DNA from: an uncultured Lacticaseibacillus sp.
GTDB taxonomy: Bacteria; Bacillota; Bacilli; Lactobacillales; Lactobacillaceae
DNA: 19,787 nucleotides
Direction: 5' to 3'
Assembly (NCBI GenBank): GCA_934293835.1
Contig: CAKQZO010000016.1
Span: forward strand, 1-19,787
A program made the position numbers and the translations under genes. Within the stretch, counting starts at the first letter, position 1, and the number at the start of each line of letters is the position of its first letter. Positions 6,193-13,082 of this stretch are shown here, piece by piece. The notes below the pieces were generated by a model that had not been told where the DNA came from, made no database searches, and saw only the letters and a list, made by a program, of their open reading frames with translations.

Positions 6193-7253
6193 GCTTCCAC
6201 CGCCTTCATCAGTTTCTTCTGGACCGTCGGTATCGCCAGCGTGGTCAAGTCGGCGACCCACTCACCTGGTAGATAGGTCAGCGCAAACGCCTCACACTCA
6301 GCCGTCAGAATCGTGAGTTGCCATTGCTGATGGGTGAAGGTGTGTTTGACCAACTTCTTCTTGGCGTCCACCAGCGTAAGCTCGCGGCCAGACAACGCGG
6401 CAAACGCGGCGCTCGCCCCAGCCGGCGTGTCCTCTTCAAGCTCCGCTCGAGCAATCAGCGGAAACATCCACAGATTCGCCAGCATCCCTGTGCTCGGCCG
6501 GCTCACCAGCAGATAGCCTGCGGGACTATGCAACACCAGCGCGTAATAAGGCACTGGCACCGGGCGCTTTTTCTTCGTCTTAACCGGAAAATCCAGGACC
6601 CGCCCAGTCGCCAGCGATTCATCGAAAGCGGCCACAGGCGAGTGCGCCGCATCAGGATCCTTGGCGCGCATGTAACTGGCGCCGAGATCCATGATCGCCT
6701 GGTTAAAGTCACCGGGGCGCTTGGGATCGATGACCTGGCGAATCACCTGGTCGAATACCTTGCGCGTCTGCGGCTGCGCAATATCGTCAGGAATACAAAA
6801 CAACCGCGCAAACACGCGAAAAGCATTGCCGTCGATGGCCGGTTCGACCTGATTGAACGCGATGCTGGCGATCGCACCGGCCGTGTATGGCCCGATCCCC
6901 GCTAACTGCTGCAACTCGCCTGCCGTCTGCGGCCAGATGCCGGCATGATCTTGCATCAACTGCTGCGCCGCCTTCTGGAGGTTGCGTGCCCGCGAGTAAT
7001 AGCCCAGCCCTTCCCACGCCTTGAAGACCTGGTCTTGCGGCGCCGCGGCGAGGCTAGCGACGTCTGGGAACTGGGCGATGAAGCGCTGATAATACGGGAT
7101 CACCGTTGCCACCTGAGTCTGTTGCAACATCAATTCACTGACCAGCACGTGATACGGATCGTGATCGACCCGCCAAGGCAGCACCCGGCCATTCGCGTCA
7201 TACCAATCGAGCAGCGTTTTTCGAAACGCTTTGATCTTATCTTCTTTCCACAT
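6189..7253 (-). CDS. mutY: A/G-specific adenine glycosylase MutY, lacking the iron-sulfur cysteines
   Basis: A 354-residue base-excision repair enzyme that removes adenine mispaired with 8-oxoguanine. Visible: SELMLQQTQVATVIPYY with the catalytic Glu at 40; helix-hairpin-helix LAGIGPYTAGAIAS (117-130); IDGN with catalytic Asp at 141; and a C-terminal MutT-like domain from ~235 (ALVLHSPAGYLLVSRP, then NLWMFP and VKHTFTHQQW) that recognises 8-oxoguanine. The usual four-cysteine [4Fe-4S] loop should follow NQAIMDLGASY at ~185-215 but has no cysteine at all. Cluster-less MutY is known in lactic acid bacteria. No ribosome site is seen before the ATG at 7253, and the nearest promoter would give an almost leaderless transcript. 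First gene of a probable four-gene operon. Confidence 0.95.
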   Translation of the reverse strand: MWKEDKIKAFRKTLLDWYDANGRVLPWRVDHDPYHVLVSELMLQQTQVATVIPYYQRFIAQFPDVASLAAAPQDQVFKAWEGLGYYSRARNLQKAAQQLMQDHAGIWPQTAGELQQLAGIGPYTAGAIASIAFNQVEPAIDGNAFRVFARLFCIPDDIAQPQTRKVFDQVIRQVIDPKRPGDFNQAIMDLGASYMRAKDPDAAHSPVAAFDESLATGRVLDFPVKTKKKRPVPVPYYALVLHSPAGYLLVSRPSTGMLANLWMFPLIARAELEEDTPAGASAAFAALSGRELTLVDAKKKLVKHTFTHQQWQLTILTAECEAFALTYLPGEWVADLTTLAIPTVQKKLMKAVEA

Positions 7254-7259
7254 GGCTCT

Positions 7260-7289
7260 AGTGTATGGTATAAAAGTGGTAGAATGCAA
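7260..7289 (-). promoter_or_regulatory. Candidate mutY promoter, giving a leaderless message
   Basis: On the minus strand TTGCAT (7289-7284) and TACACT (7265-7260) are 18 bases apart. Only 6 bases separate the -10 box from the mutY ATG at 7253, so transcription would begin at or next to the start codon. It overlaps the divergent promoter of the amidotransferase gene. Confidence 0.4.
7266..7274 (+). promoter_or_regulatory. Extended -10 promoter of the amidotransferase gene
   Basis: TGGTATAAA is an extended -10 element (TG, one base, TATAAA) that works without a good -35 box; only TTCCAC is seen 17 bases upstream. The start would be near 7281, leaving a ~90-base leader before the ATG at 7371. 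I found no clear structure in that leader. Confidence 0.45.
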
Positions 7290-7370
7290 CTGCGGCACCA
7301 AATTGCCGTAATCTGGGGATTTGCAGGCGATACCCAAGCCAACATTGCCGTCGAGAAGAAGGAAGTCATT

Positions 7371-8036
7371 ATGCAGATCAACATCTTGCAACACACACCT
7401 AACGAAGGCCCTGGCTCGATCAATTCCTGGGCCACCGCCCACGGCCACACCGTGACGGTTTACCATCCATATCAATTCGGCATCTTGCCAGACGCGGCGA
7501 CTACCGACCTGCTCGTTTTACTCGGCGGGCCGATGAGCCCCAACGACAATCTACCGTGGATCCACGCCGAACGCCGCCTGATCGCGGCCCTACTCGAAGC
7601 CAACAAACCGATGTTTGGCGCCTGTTACGGGGCGCAACAGATTGCTAAGACTCTCGGCTATCCGATCACCAAGGCGGCCGCCAAGGAAGTCGGCTGGGCA
7701 CCGATCTATCGCCAAACCACCACGATTCCCGGCATTCCCGAAATCGTCTCTGCCTTACATTGGCACGAGGAGCAATTCGCGATTCCGCAAGAAGCCGAGT
7801 GGCTATTCAGTAGCGACCGCGTCCGCAACCAAGGCTTCGTGATGCGGCAGCGAATCGTCGGGCTACAATGCCACCTTGAGCCTACCGCCCAAGACGTACG
7901 CACTATCGTCGCCAACGACGGGGCCTACGCTGAAGGCTCTGCACTTGCCCAAACCCCACAGAGTATCATCGCCCATCCAGTTCCAGCCGAGAACCAACAG
8001 GTCATGGCGGCCATTCTCGACTACATCACCGCCTGA
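7371..8036 (+). CDS. Class I glutamine amidotransferase-like protein (GMP-synthase-type domain)
   Basis: A 221-residue stand-alone GATase1 domain. It has LGGPMSPND (51-59, oxyanion region), nucleophile Cys85 in MFGACYGAQQIA, HWHEEQF (130-136) and the His168/Glu170 pair in QCHLEPT, so the Cys-His-Glu triad for glutamine hydrolysis is complete. Proteins of this kind are cytosolic; some act as gamma-glutamyl hydrolases or transfer ammonia to unknown acceptors, and the acceptor cannot be told here. The start at 7371 has GAAGGAAG ahead of it and begins with the usual family N-terminus (MQINILQHTPNEGPG). Longer in-frame readings would run across the mutY promoter and gene. Single-gene unit ending in a terminator at 8053-8082. 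Confidence 0.85.
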   Translation: MQINILQHTPNEGPGSINSWATAHGHTVTVYHPYQFGILPDAATTDLLVLLGGPMSPNDNLPWIHAERRLIAALLEANKPMFGACYGAQQIAKTLGYPITKAAAKEVGWAPIYRQTTTIPGIPEIVSALHWHEEQFAIPQEAEWLFSSDRVRNQGFVMRQRIVGLQCHLEPTAQDVRTIVANDGAYAEGSALAQTPQSIIAHPVPAENQQVMAAILDYITA

Positions 8037-8052
8037 GCTATCAACAGCACGC

Positions 8053-8082
8053 AAAAGGAGGCTGCAATCGCAACCTCCTTTT
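8053..8082. terminator. Bidirectional terminator between convergent genes
   Basis: AAAAGGAGG (8053-8061) pairs with CCTCCTTTT (8074-8082), with a small inner TGC/GCA stem. The A-rich and T-rich arm ends let it work for the amidotransferase (plus) and for the GGDEF gene that ends at 8092 (minus). Confidence 0.75.
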
Positions 8083-8091
8083 GTTGTACGC

Positions 8092-9903
8092 TCAGGCCAG
8101 CCGTGGTAGTTCAGGTTTGTCGAAGGCTTCGCCTTGCACCAATCGTCCTTGCAAGACTTGGGTCACATACGCCGCATCGACAGAATTATCGATACCGGTG
8201 AAGATCACGTCGGTATCCACAGCGCGACACCGCGCCTGCCAATCCACCATTGCCTGCGCGACGGTGTTGTTGAAGGCCGCACGCAAACCGGCCAGGGGTA
8301 ACTTCACGCCATCGATCAGCGGTAACAGCGGCTCGAGGCGCTCAAGTGCTTGATCGAGCCGGGGAATCTCGACGATGATGCGGATGCGATGGCGCCGGTA
8401 AGCTGTGAGCACCTGGTTCAGCTCAGCGCACCGCGGCACCTCACGCAAGTTGACCCACAAGCGCCGTGGATCGAACAAACTACCGAGTAATGCGGCTGTC
8501 TGCGGGCGCATGAACTCTTCTGTCGTCAAGAATACCGATAGCCCTTCGGCGGGATTCATCTGCGCCACTTCTTTCATAAACGGTAGTTGAATCGTAAGCG
8601 GTTGCGGCACCAAAACCGGCTGCCACCGCTCGGTCGTACGCTCATAGTGGCTCAGCCCCACCTCATGGACGACTGTGGCCAACTGTTGGTGCACATCGAC
8701 GATTCGTTGAGTGAAAAAGGTGTAGGTCTCCGCCGCCTGCTCCGGGCGCATGTCCACCACCGCTCGGCCAAACAGCGTGATCGTATCGCGTCCACGCGCC
8801 TTGGACTGGTACAGGTTGTCGTCGGCCCGGCTGAACAGCTCATCGGCTTCCGCGTCACTCGCCTGCCGCTCGGCCAATCCACACGACAGCGTGCACGCAA
8901 TCGTGAAGCCTTGGGCCTGAAACCGGCCTTCGCGCACAACTTGCCAACAGGCCCGTGCCAACGGCAGCACCGTTTGCGCGCCAGTCTGTCGACAAATGAT
9001 TGTGAATTCCTCGCCGCCTGTCCGATATAGCGTACTGGCAAGCTGGCTGGCGCCCACCGCTTGTTGCAAGGTCTTAGCGATGCCAATCAGAATATCGTTG
9101 CCGGCCAAATGCCCATACTGGTCATTGACCGCCTTGAAGTGATCGATATCGATCGTGATCAAGGCCAGTGGCTGGTGTAACCGCTGCGCCTTAGCGAAGG
9201 CTTTCTCAAGGTCGGCCTGAAACGCCGCGTAAGTTTTCACCCCGGTCAGCGCATCGAACGTCGCCTTCTTGGCATTAACCTCACTTTGAACTGCGACGCG
9301 GTGAATCGAATGCAGATAGACCCCCGAAACCGCGATTGCAACCGACGAGTAACCGATCGCGCAAAGCACCATCTCCGCGTCGAACGCTAGCCCAAACACG
9401 TGCGCCGGCACCGTCAGCCAAAACCCCGCGGCGATGCTCCAAAGCACGGCGATGTGGCGCCAGACATGATAACGAATCGCCGCGCGCCAGTGCCAAACGA
9501 ACACGAACCAAAATCCGAAGAATGCGACCATCGTCATAAAGGCCAATGACGCCCAGTGGCCTGTGTGATAAACGAACCCAACTCCAGCCAACACCGCGCC
9601 ACGTAGTCCAAACTCAAACCAGTTGATGTCTTCGTCGAGCATGATGAACGTCAACATAAAAACGGCTAGTGTGTGGTAAGAAAGTGCAGTTTGCGGCATC
9701 GCCACCCCGTTGCCCACACCGATCAGCACGCCGGCGATGGCGATGATACCTAGAGGCACCCCCACGCGCCCGGCCAGCTTGATTGCAGGCGACGCAAGTG
9801 TGGGTAGTTTCGTCCAAACTAAATTATGTAAACCGACAAACCCCGTTGTAAATCCTAGAATGATCAATACTTGTGCGATCAAGGCCAACACATGATTCGG
9901 CAT
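8092..9903 (-). CDS. Membrane diguanylate cyclase (GGDEF) with degenerate EAL domain
   Basis: A 603-residue protein. Residues ~5-200 hold about six membrane segments as the sensory part. The GGDEF domain spans ~215-378: DALTGVKTYAAF, metal/substrate segment IDIDHFKAVNDQYGH (251-265), and an intact active site GGEEF (296-300), so cyclic-di-GMP synthesis is expected. The RxxD inhibition site normally five residues before GGEEF is absent. Residues ~395-600 resemble an EAL domain (IIVEIPRLDQA, LIDGVKLPL, VIFTGIDNSVDAAYV, LVQGEAFDKP) but the EAL motif and most metal ligands are lost, so it is probably a binding or regulatory domain, not a phosphodiesterase. The start at 9903 has GGGGGA 5 bases upstream. 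Monocistronic. Confidence 0.9.
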   Translation of the reverse strand: MPNHVLALIAQVLIILGFTTGFVGLHNLVWTKLPTLASPAIKLAGRVGVPLGIIAIAGVLIGVGNGVAMPQTALSYHTLAVFMLTFIMLDEDINWFEFGLRGAVLAGVGFVYHTGHWASLAFMTMVAFFGFWFVFVWHWRAAIRYHVWRHIAVLWSIAAGFWLTVPAHVFGLAFDAEMVLCAIGYSSVAIAVSGVYLHSIHRVAVQSEVNAKKATFDALTGVKTYAAFQADLEKAFAKAQRLHQPLALITIDIDHFKAVNDQYGHLAGNDILIGIAKTLQQAVGASQLASTLYRTGGEEFTIICRQTGAQTVLPLARACWQVVREGRFQAQGFTIACTLSCGLAERQASDAEADELFSRADDNLYQSKARGRDTITLFGRAVVDMRPEQAAETYTFFTQRIVDVHQQLATVVHEVGLSHYERTTERWQPVLVPQPLTIQLPFMKEVAQMNPAEGLSVFLTTEEFMRPQTAALLGSLFDPRRLWVNLREVPRCAELNQVLTAYRRHRIRIIVEIPRLDQALERLEPLLPLIDGVKLPLAGLRAAFNNTVAQAMVDWQARCRAVDTDVIFTGIDNSVDAAYVTQVLQGRLVQGEAFDKPELPRLA

Positions 9904-9949
9904 AGCAGTCCCCCGGCTCCGGTGCGCCTTAAACGGTCGCACCGGGGCT

Positions 9950-9979
9950 ATTGTATCCTAACTGTAGCCTCCCCCTCAA
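9950..9979 (-). promoter_or_regulatory. Promoter of the GGDEF/EAL gene with a 5' hairpin
   Basis: On the minus strand TTGAGG (9979-9974) and TACAAT (9955-9950) are 18 bases apart; transcription should start near 9943. Directly at the 5' end a perfect 8-bp repeat, CCGGTGCG (9945-9938) and CGCACCGG (9926-9919), can form a hairpin just ahead of the ribosome site at 9914-9909. Confidence 0.55.
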
Positions 9980-10003
9980 CCTTTTACTGGGATTCTTCGT
10001 GAG

Positions 10004-10065
10004 CGCCATGCTTTTCGGGCATGGCGTCGACGAAACGGCGGCTCGCTAAGGGCATCGCCGCTTAG
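10004..10065. repeat. Hairpin-rich intergenic stretch
   Basis: CGCCATGC (10004-10011) and GCATGGCG (10019-10026) form a perfect 8-bp hairpin; CGGCG/CGCCG (10036-10040, 10056-10060) and CTAAG/CTTAG (10046-10050, 10061-10065) overlap just after it. No T run follows on either strand. It lies between the GGDEF promoter and the EamA remnant; I see no gene in it. It may be debris of the decayed transporter gene. Confidence 0.3.
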
Positions 10066-10091
10066 TTCTTGAAACCGAGCGCTAAGTTCAA

Positions 10092-10355
10092 ATGGGAAGG
10101 CTAGGGGTGATCTGTTCAGCATTCGGATTCGTCGCTCAGACCCGATGCCAGCAATACTTGACCCCCGCCACCATCAGCATGATCTTCTCGCTGGAGCCGC
10201 TGTTCTCAGTCTTATTCGGGATCTGGCTACTCGGTGAATACCTCAGCGGCCTACAATGGCTCGGCGCCGCGGTCTTGTTTGCCGGTGTGACGATCAACGA
10301 GCTGGTGAGTGCAAAAAAATCCCGCCAAGTTAACCTTGGTGGGATCTTCGTGTGA
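10092..10355 (+). pseudogene. C-terminal remnant of an EamA/DMT-family transporter
   Basis: The open frame carries only the end of an EamA domain: FGFVAQTRCQQYLTP, ATISMIFSLEPLFSVLFG, IWLLGEYLSG and LQWLGAAVLFAGVTINE are the typical last three membrane segments of a drug/metabolite transporter. Full-length members have ~300 residues and ten segments; here fewer than 90 remain. There is no ribosome site before the ATG at 10092 and a stop codon (10080-10082) lies in frame just upstream. The 3' end runs into the terminator of the convergent small gene. It is a decayed gene, not a working transporter. Confidence 0.7.
10312..10345 (-). terminator. Terminator for the 46-residue gene and possibly the thiamine operon
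   Basis: On the minus strand an 11-bp stem (10345-10335 with 10329-10319, one non-Watson-Crick position, 5-base loop) is followed by seven T (complement of the A run 10313-10319). It lies 25 bases after the small gene's stop codon. Confidence 0.85.
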
Positions 10356-10369
10356 CTACGATCTGGATG

Positions 10370-10510
10370 CTACTTCTCATTTTCGAGCTTCTCGGCCTCG
10401 TGGTCGATTGTAGCAAATCCGGACTCAGACTTCTTGACTGGATGCTCGGCACGCTTCTTTTCAGCTTCTTGGATCAGTGCCTTGCGCTCTTGCTTACTGA
10501 GTTTTGCCAT
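10370..10510 (-). CDS. Small charged protein of unknown function (46 residues)
   Basis: ATG at 10510, TAG at 10370-10372. GAGG lies 8 bases upstream (AGAGGCGAG). The product is very hydrophilic and rich in Lys and Glu (starts MAKLSKQERKAL, ends EAEKLENEK), probably helical and without cysteines or membrane segment. A clear terminator follows at once, and an extended -10 promoter precedes it, so it is a small independent transcription unit 116 bases downstream of the TatD-like gene; read-through from the thiamine operon is also possible because no terminator lies between. I do not recognise the family. Confidence 0.75.
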   Translation of the reverse strand: MAKLSKQERKALIQEAEKKRAEHPVKKSESGFATIDHEAEKLENEK

Positions 10511-10575
10511 GTTTCTCGCCTCTTATTCACTAGAATTAGAGTTGAGGGGGTAATTGGCTCTCTCTCGACACCTCC

Positions 10576-10584
10576 GTTATACCA
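10576..10584 (-). promoter_or_regulatory. Extended -10 promoter of the 46-residue gene
   Basis: On the minus strand TGGTATAAC is an extended -10 element (TG, one base, TATAAC at 10581-10576). The -35 region is poor. The leader to the ATG at 10510 would be ~60 bases. Confidence 0.45.
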
Positions 10585-10626
10585 CGAATTGCTGGCAGAT
10601 GTAAGAGTAACTCAGGAATCTCGAAG

Positions 10627-11340
10627 CTAACCGGTGATGAACGCGGCTAAGTTCGCGCGCGCTTGCGCTAAAACATCATCGAGGGTTTCATGACGCAACG
10701 CGACCACCTTGGCCGCACAGGTGCGCATTGCATCGGGATACTCGGTCACGGCGACTGGCCGCTGCCACGCCCATGTCAGCGACTCGACGCCGTCGCTTTC
10801 AAGCAACAACCGGGTCCTGGGCACCCGTCGCGCAAGCATCTGAACGGCAGGATCGCTGAGCACGTCGACACCGATACTCATGTAACAACCCAGCGCGAGA
10901 TATTCTGCCTGCCAATCCTGGGTCGAATACCAATGGACAAAATAGCGGTTTGGATACTGGCGAATCAGCGCCAACACCTCTTCTTCGCAGCCCTTGGTGT
11001 GCAAGATCACCGGCTTATGCTGCGCCTGTGCAAGGGCGAGCTGTTGGCCGAAAAGTGGGCGCTGAACGGCCAGCGGCACCGTCGTCCAGACCGTATCTAG
11101 CCCGATTTCCCCGATCACTTGCGCCTGCGTCAAATACGGCAAGGCCGCCGACAGCGTGTGCTGATCGCTGGCCCAGGGATGGATGCCGAAGCTCAGCGTC
11201 TGCGCTTTGCCGATCAACTGCCGGTTTTGCGCCCATTCGGCTGCGTCGCCACAATTCACGATTGCTGGTATCTGCAAATCGCGCTGCACCACGGCAAGTT
11301 GACCTGCGGCATCATAATGGCAGTGCGCGTCACTCAGCAT
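10627..11340 (-). CDS. TatD-family metal-dependent hydrolase, last gene of the thiamine-precursor operon
   Basis: A 237-residue TIM-barrel hydrolase, slightly shorter than usual TatD (~255-265). All metal-site residues are visible: His6 and His8 (DAHCHYD), Glu78 (GEIGLD), His114 (ILHTKG), His136 (HWYS) and Asp183 (ESDG); GIHPW (52-56) is also typical. TatD proteins are known as Mg-dependent 3' exonucleases/DNases, but the family is broad. The start at 11340 has AGGAGGG 5 bases upstream and overlaps the ATPase stop by 11 bases, so it is translationally coupled to the transporter. That placement behind a TPP riboswitch suggests a role in thiamine-precursor salvage, not DNA metabolism (inference). 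Confidence 0.85.
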   Translation of the reverse strand: MLSDAHCHYDAAGQLAVVQRDLQIPAIVNCGDAAEWAQNRQLIGKAQTLSFGIHPWASDQHTLSAALPYLTQAQVIGEIGLDTVWTTVPLAVQRPLFGQQLALAQAQHKPVILHTKGCEEEVLALIRQYPNRYFVHWYSTQDWQAEYLALGCYMSIGVDVLSDPAVQMLARRVPRTRLLLESDGVESLTWAWQRPVAVTEYPDAMRTCAAKVVALRHETLDDVLAQARANLAAFITG

Positions 11341-12067
11341 TGGCGCCCTCCTGTTGCAACAGCGCATAGAGCCGCTGCTGCAGTGGCGCCTGTGCCGCCA
11401 ACCAAGCGCGATCACGTACAGGCGCCGGATTCGCGATATCGGCCAAGAGCCGCGCCGGCCTGGCAGACAAGACGAGGATCCGATCGGCAAGGAAGATGGC
11501 CTCATTGATGTCATGCGTGACCATCAGCGTTGGCCGTTGCATCGCCTGTGGCAGGCCCACTAGCCAGTCTTGCAAAGACGCGCGCGTCATCGCGTCCAGC
11601 GCCCCGAAAGGCTCATCCAAAAGCCGGTACGGGGCCGGATTCATCACCGTGCGCAAAAACGCCACCCGCTGTTTCATCCCCCCGGATAACTGCGCCGGTA
11701 AGAAGTCGCGATAGGCCGTCAGTCCGGCCATCGCTAACAAGTCCGTCAGCTGAGCTTTCGGGACGCGCTGACGATTGACGCGCGCATACAGCGCCACATT
11801 CTGCGCCACAGTCAACCACGGCAACAGCATGCTGGCTTGCGGCATGTAGGCACACGCCGTATGGATCCCGGTAACTGGCCGCCCATCGATCACGATCTGC
11901 CCCGCACTCGGCGAGATGATCCCCAACAACAGCTTGAGCAGCGTCGTTTTCCCGGCACCAGAAGGTCCGATGACTGCCGTGAAGCCACGCGCCAAGGTGA
12001 GCTCTAGTGGCGCGATGATCGGCAGGCCGTCAAGCGTTACGGTTACTTGTTCAAGCACGATCGCCAT
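11330..12067 (-). CDS. thiZ: ABC transporter ATP-binding protein, thiamine precursor (HMP) uptake
   Basis: A 245-residue ATPase of the nitrate/sulfonate/HMP uptake type. Walker A GPSGAGKTT (~34-42), Q-loop AYMPQ (~73-77), signature LSGGMKQR (~126-133), Walker B RLLDEPFGALD (~147-157) and H-loop THD (~183) are all intact. It powers import through the permease encoded two genes upstream. GAGGGG lies 6 bases before the ATG; it begins 10 bases after the binding-protein gene and overlaps the TatD-like gene. The symbol follows the ThiXYZ naming and rests on the riboswitch and the partner proteins; the ATPase alone would not reveal the substrate. Confidence 0.85.
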   Translation of the reverse strand: MAIVLEQVTVTLDGLPIIAPLELTLARGFTAVIGPSGAGKTTLLKLLLGIISPSAGQIVIDGRPVTGIHTACAYMPQASMLLPWLTVAQNVALYARVNRQRVPKAQLTDLLAMAGLTAYRDFLPAQLSGGMKQRVAFLRTVMNPAPYRLLDEPFGALDAMTRASLQDWLVGLPQAMQRPTLMVTHDINEAIFLADRILVLSARPARLLADIANPAPVRDRAWLAAQAPLQQRLYALLQQEGANAE

Positions 12068-12077
12068 AGCTAACCCC

Positions 12078-13067
12078 TCATTGCAAATACGCGTTAGTAT
12101 ACATCTGCTTGGCCGGGATCTTCTGCTTGATCAGGCCGTATTCTTTCATGAAGCCGGTATAGTTGTTCCATACCGTGCTCGTCATCTCCCCCCACTTCGC
12201 CGGGTTGCTCGTATAGTGCTTGGAGAGATAGGCTTGGCTGGCCGTCAAGAATTTCAAAGAGTCGGTCTTATCCGCCTGCTTCAAAATCTTGGCGCTCGCC
12301 GTGGGGTGCTTGATCGCATACTGATACCCGCGCTTAGTCGCCTTGGTGAACGCCTTGACCGTCGCCTTATCCTTGGCAAGTTCCTGGTCGCTGGTGATCA
12401 GCACCGGTGTGTAGTAGTCCAGGCGCTTGTCGAGCTTGCGCAGCGGCATCGTGTTCAACGCCACACCGGCCTGCTTAGCCTTGACGCCATCCCAGCCATC
12501 GAAGTACCATTCAATATCTTGGCCGTTCTTGCCCAAGCCTTGCGGACCACTGCCGTTGGCGCCGACGATCTTGAGCTGGTTGAAATCTCCTCCGGCTTGT
12601 GTCATCACCGCCTTGAGCACCGCGGCTTCGCTAGGCGATTGCCAGCCCGCATAGGTGTGGCCGTCAAATTGCTTGGGGCTGGTGATGCCCGAAGCCTTAG
12701 CAGTCACGAAGCTCGACGTGTTATGCTGCACCAAAGCCGCAATCGCCTTGACGGGAATCGGGGTCTTTTTGGCATGGGCATAGGTGACATCTTCTTGGTA
12801 GCTGACCCCGAATTGACCTTTGCCTGCGGCGACGAGGCCAATACTCGTACTGTTGTCTCCTGGCTCGATAAACTTGACCTTCAACCCCGCCTTCTTGTAA
12901 TAGCCTTGGTCTTTGGCGACGTACATCCCCGTATGGTTCGTGTTAGGCACATAATCCAACACGACGGTGATGTCCTTGAGCTTGTGGCTGGCGCTTTGGT
13001 GCTGGCCACAACCGGCCAGCAAGACCACCAGGCCGGCCATCATTAACGCAACGAATCGTTTCTGCAT
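12078..13067 (-). CDS. thiY: Substrate-binding lipoprotein of NMT1/ThiY type (HMP uptake)
   Basis: A 329-residue extracellular binding protein. Residues 1-20 are a lipoprotein signal with lipobox LLAGC, so the mature protein would be anchored through Cys20. The sequence VVLDYVPNTNHTGMYVAKDQGYYKKAG (in parts, ~36-62) is the hallmark start of ThiY/NMT1-like proteins that bind pyrimidine precursors of thiamine; GQFGVSYQEDV (~82-92) and an aromatic patch DIEWYFDGWDG (~178-188) also fit. A GGGGG stretch lies 7 bases before the ATG at 13067, 15 bases after the permease stop. The TPP riboswitch upstream supports a thiamine-related ligand; HMP or N-formylaminopyrimidine are the likely choices. Confidence 0.88.
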   Translation of the reverse strand: MQKRFVALMMAGLVVLLAGCGQHQSASHKLKDITVVLDYVPNTNHTGMYVAKDQGYYKKAGLKVKFIEPGDNSTSIGLVAAGKGQFGVSYQEDVTYAHAKKTPIPVKAIAALVQHNTSSFVTAKASGITSPKQFDGHTYAGWQSPSEAAVLKAVMTQAGGDFNQLKIVGANGSGPQGLGKNGQDIEWYFDGWDGVKAKQAGVALNTMPLRKLDKRLDYYTPVLITSDQELAKDKATVKAFTKATKRGYQYAIKHPTASAKILKQADKTDSLKFLTASQAYLSKHYTSNPAKWGEMTSTVWNNYTGFMKEYGLIKQKIPAKQMYTNAYLQ

Positions 13068-13082
13068 CTCATTACCCCCACT

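Noticed and set aside
6945..7370. In-frame extension of the amidotransferase upstream to 6945
   Set aside because: It runs antisense through mutY and across both promoters; the family N-terminus and the ribosome site mark the start at 7371.
9936..10049. Plus-strand reading with a hydrophobic stretch (LLLGFFVSAMLFGHG) before the EamA remnant
   Set aside because: It could be another piece of the decayed transporter, but it is too short, crosses the GGDEF promoter and has no convincing family motif.
10352..10630. 92-codon plus-strand frame
   Set aside because: It is antisense to the 46-residue gene and its promoter, and has no ribosome site or family match.
11916..13046. 376-codon open frame on the plus strand opposite the binding-protein gene
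   Set aside because: It lies wholly antisense to thiY and the start of thiZ, has no ribosome site and no recognisable domain; long antisense frames are common in GC-rich coding DNA.
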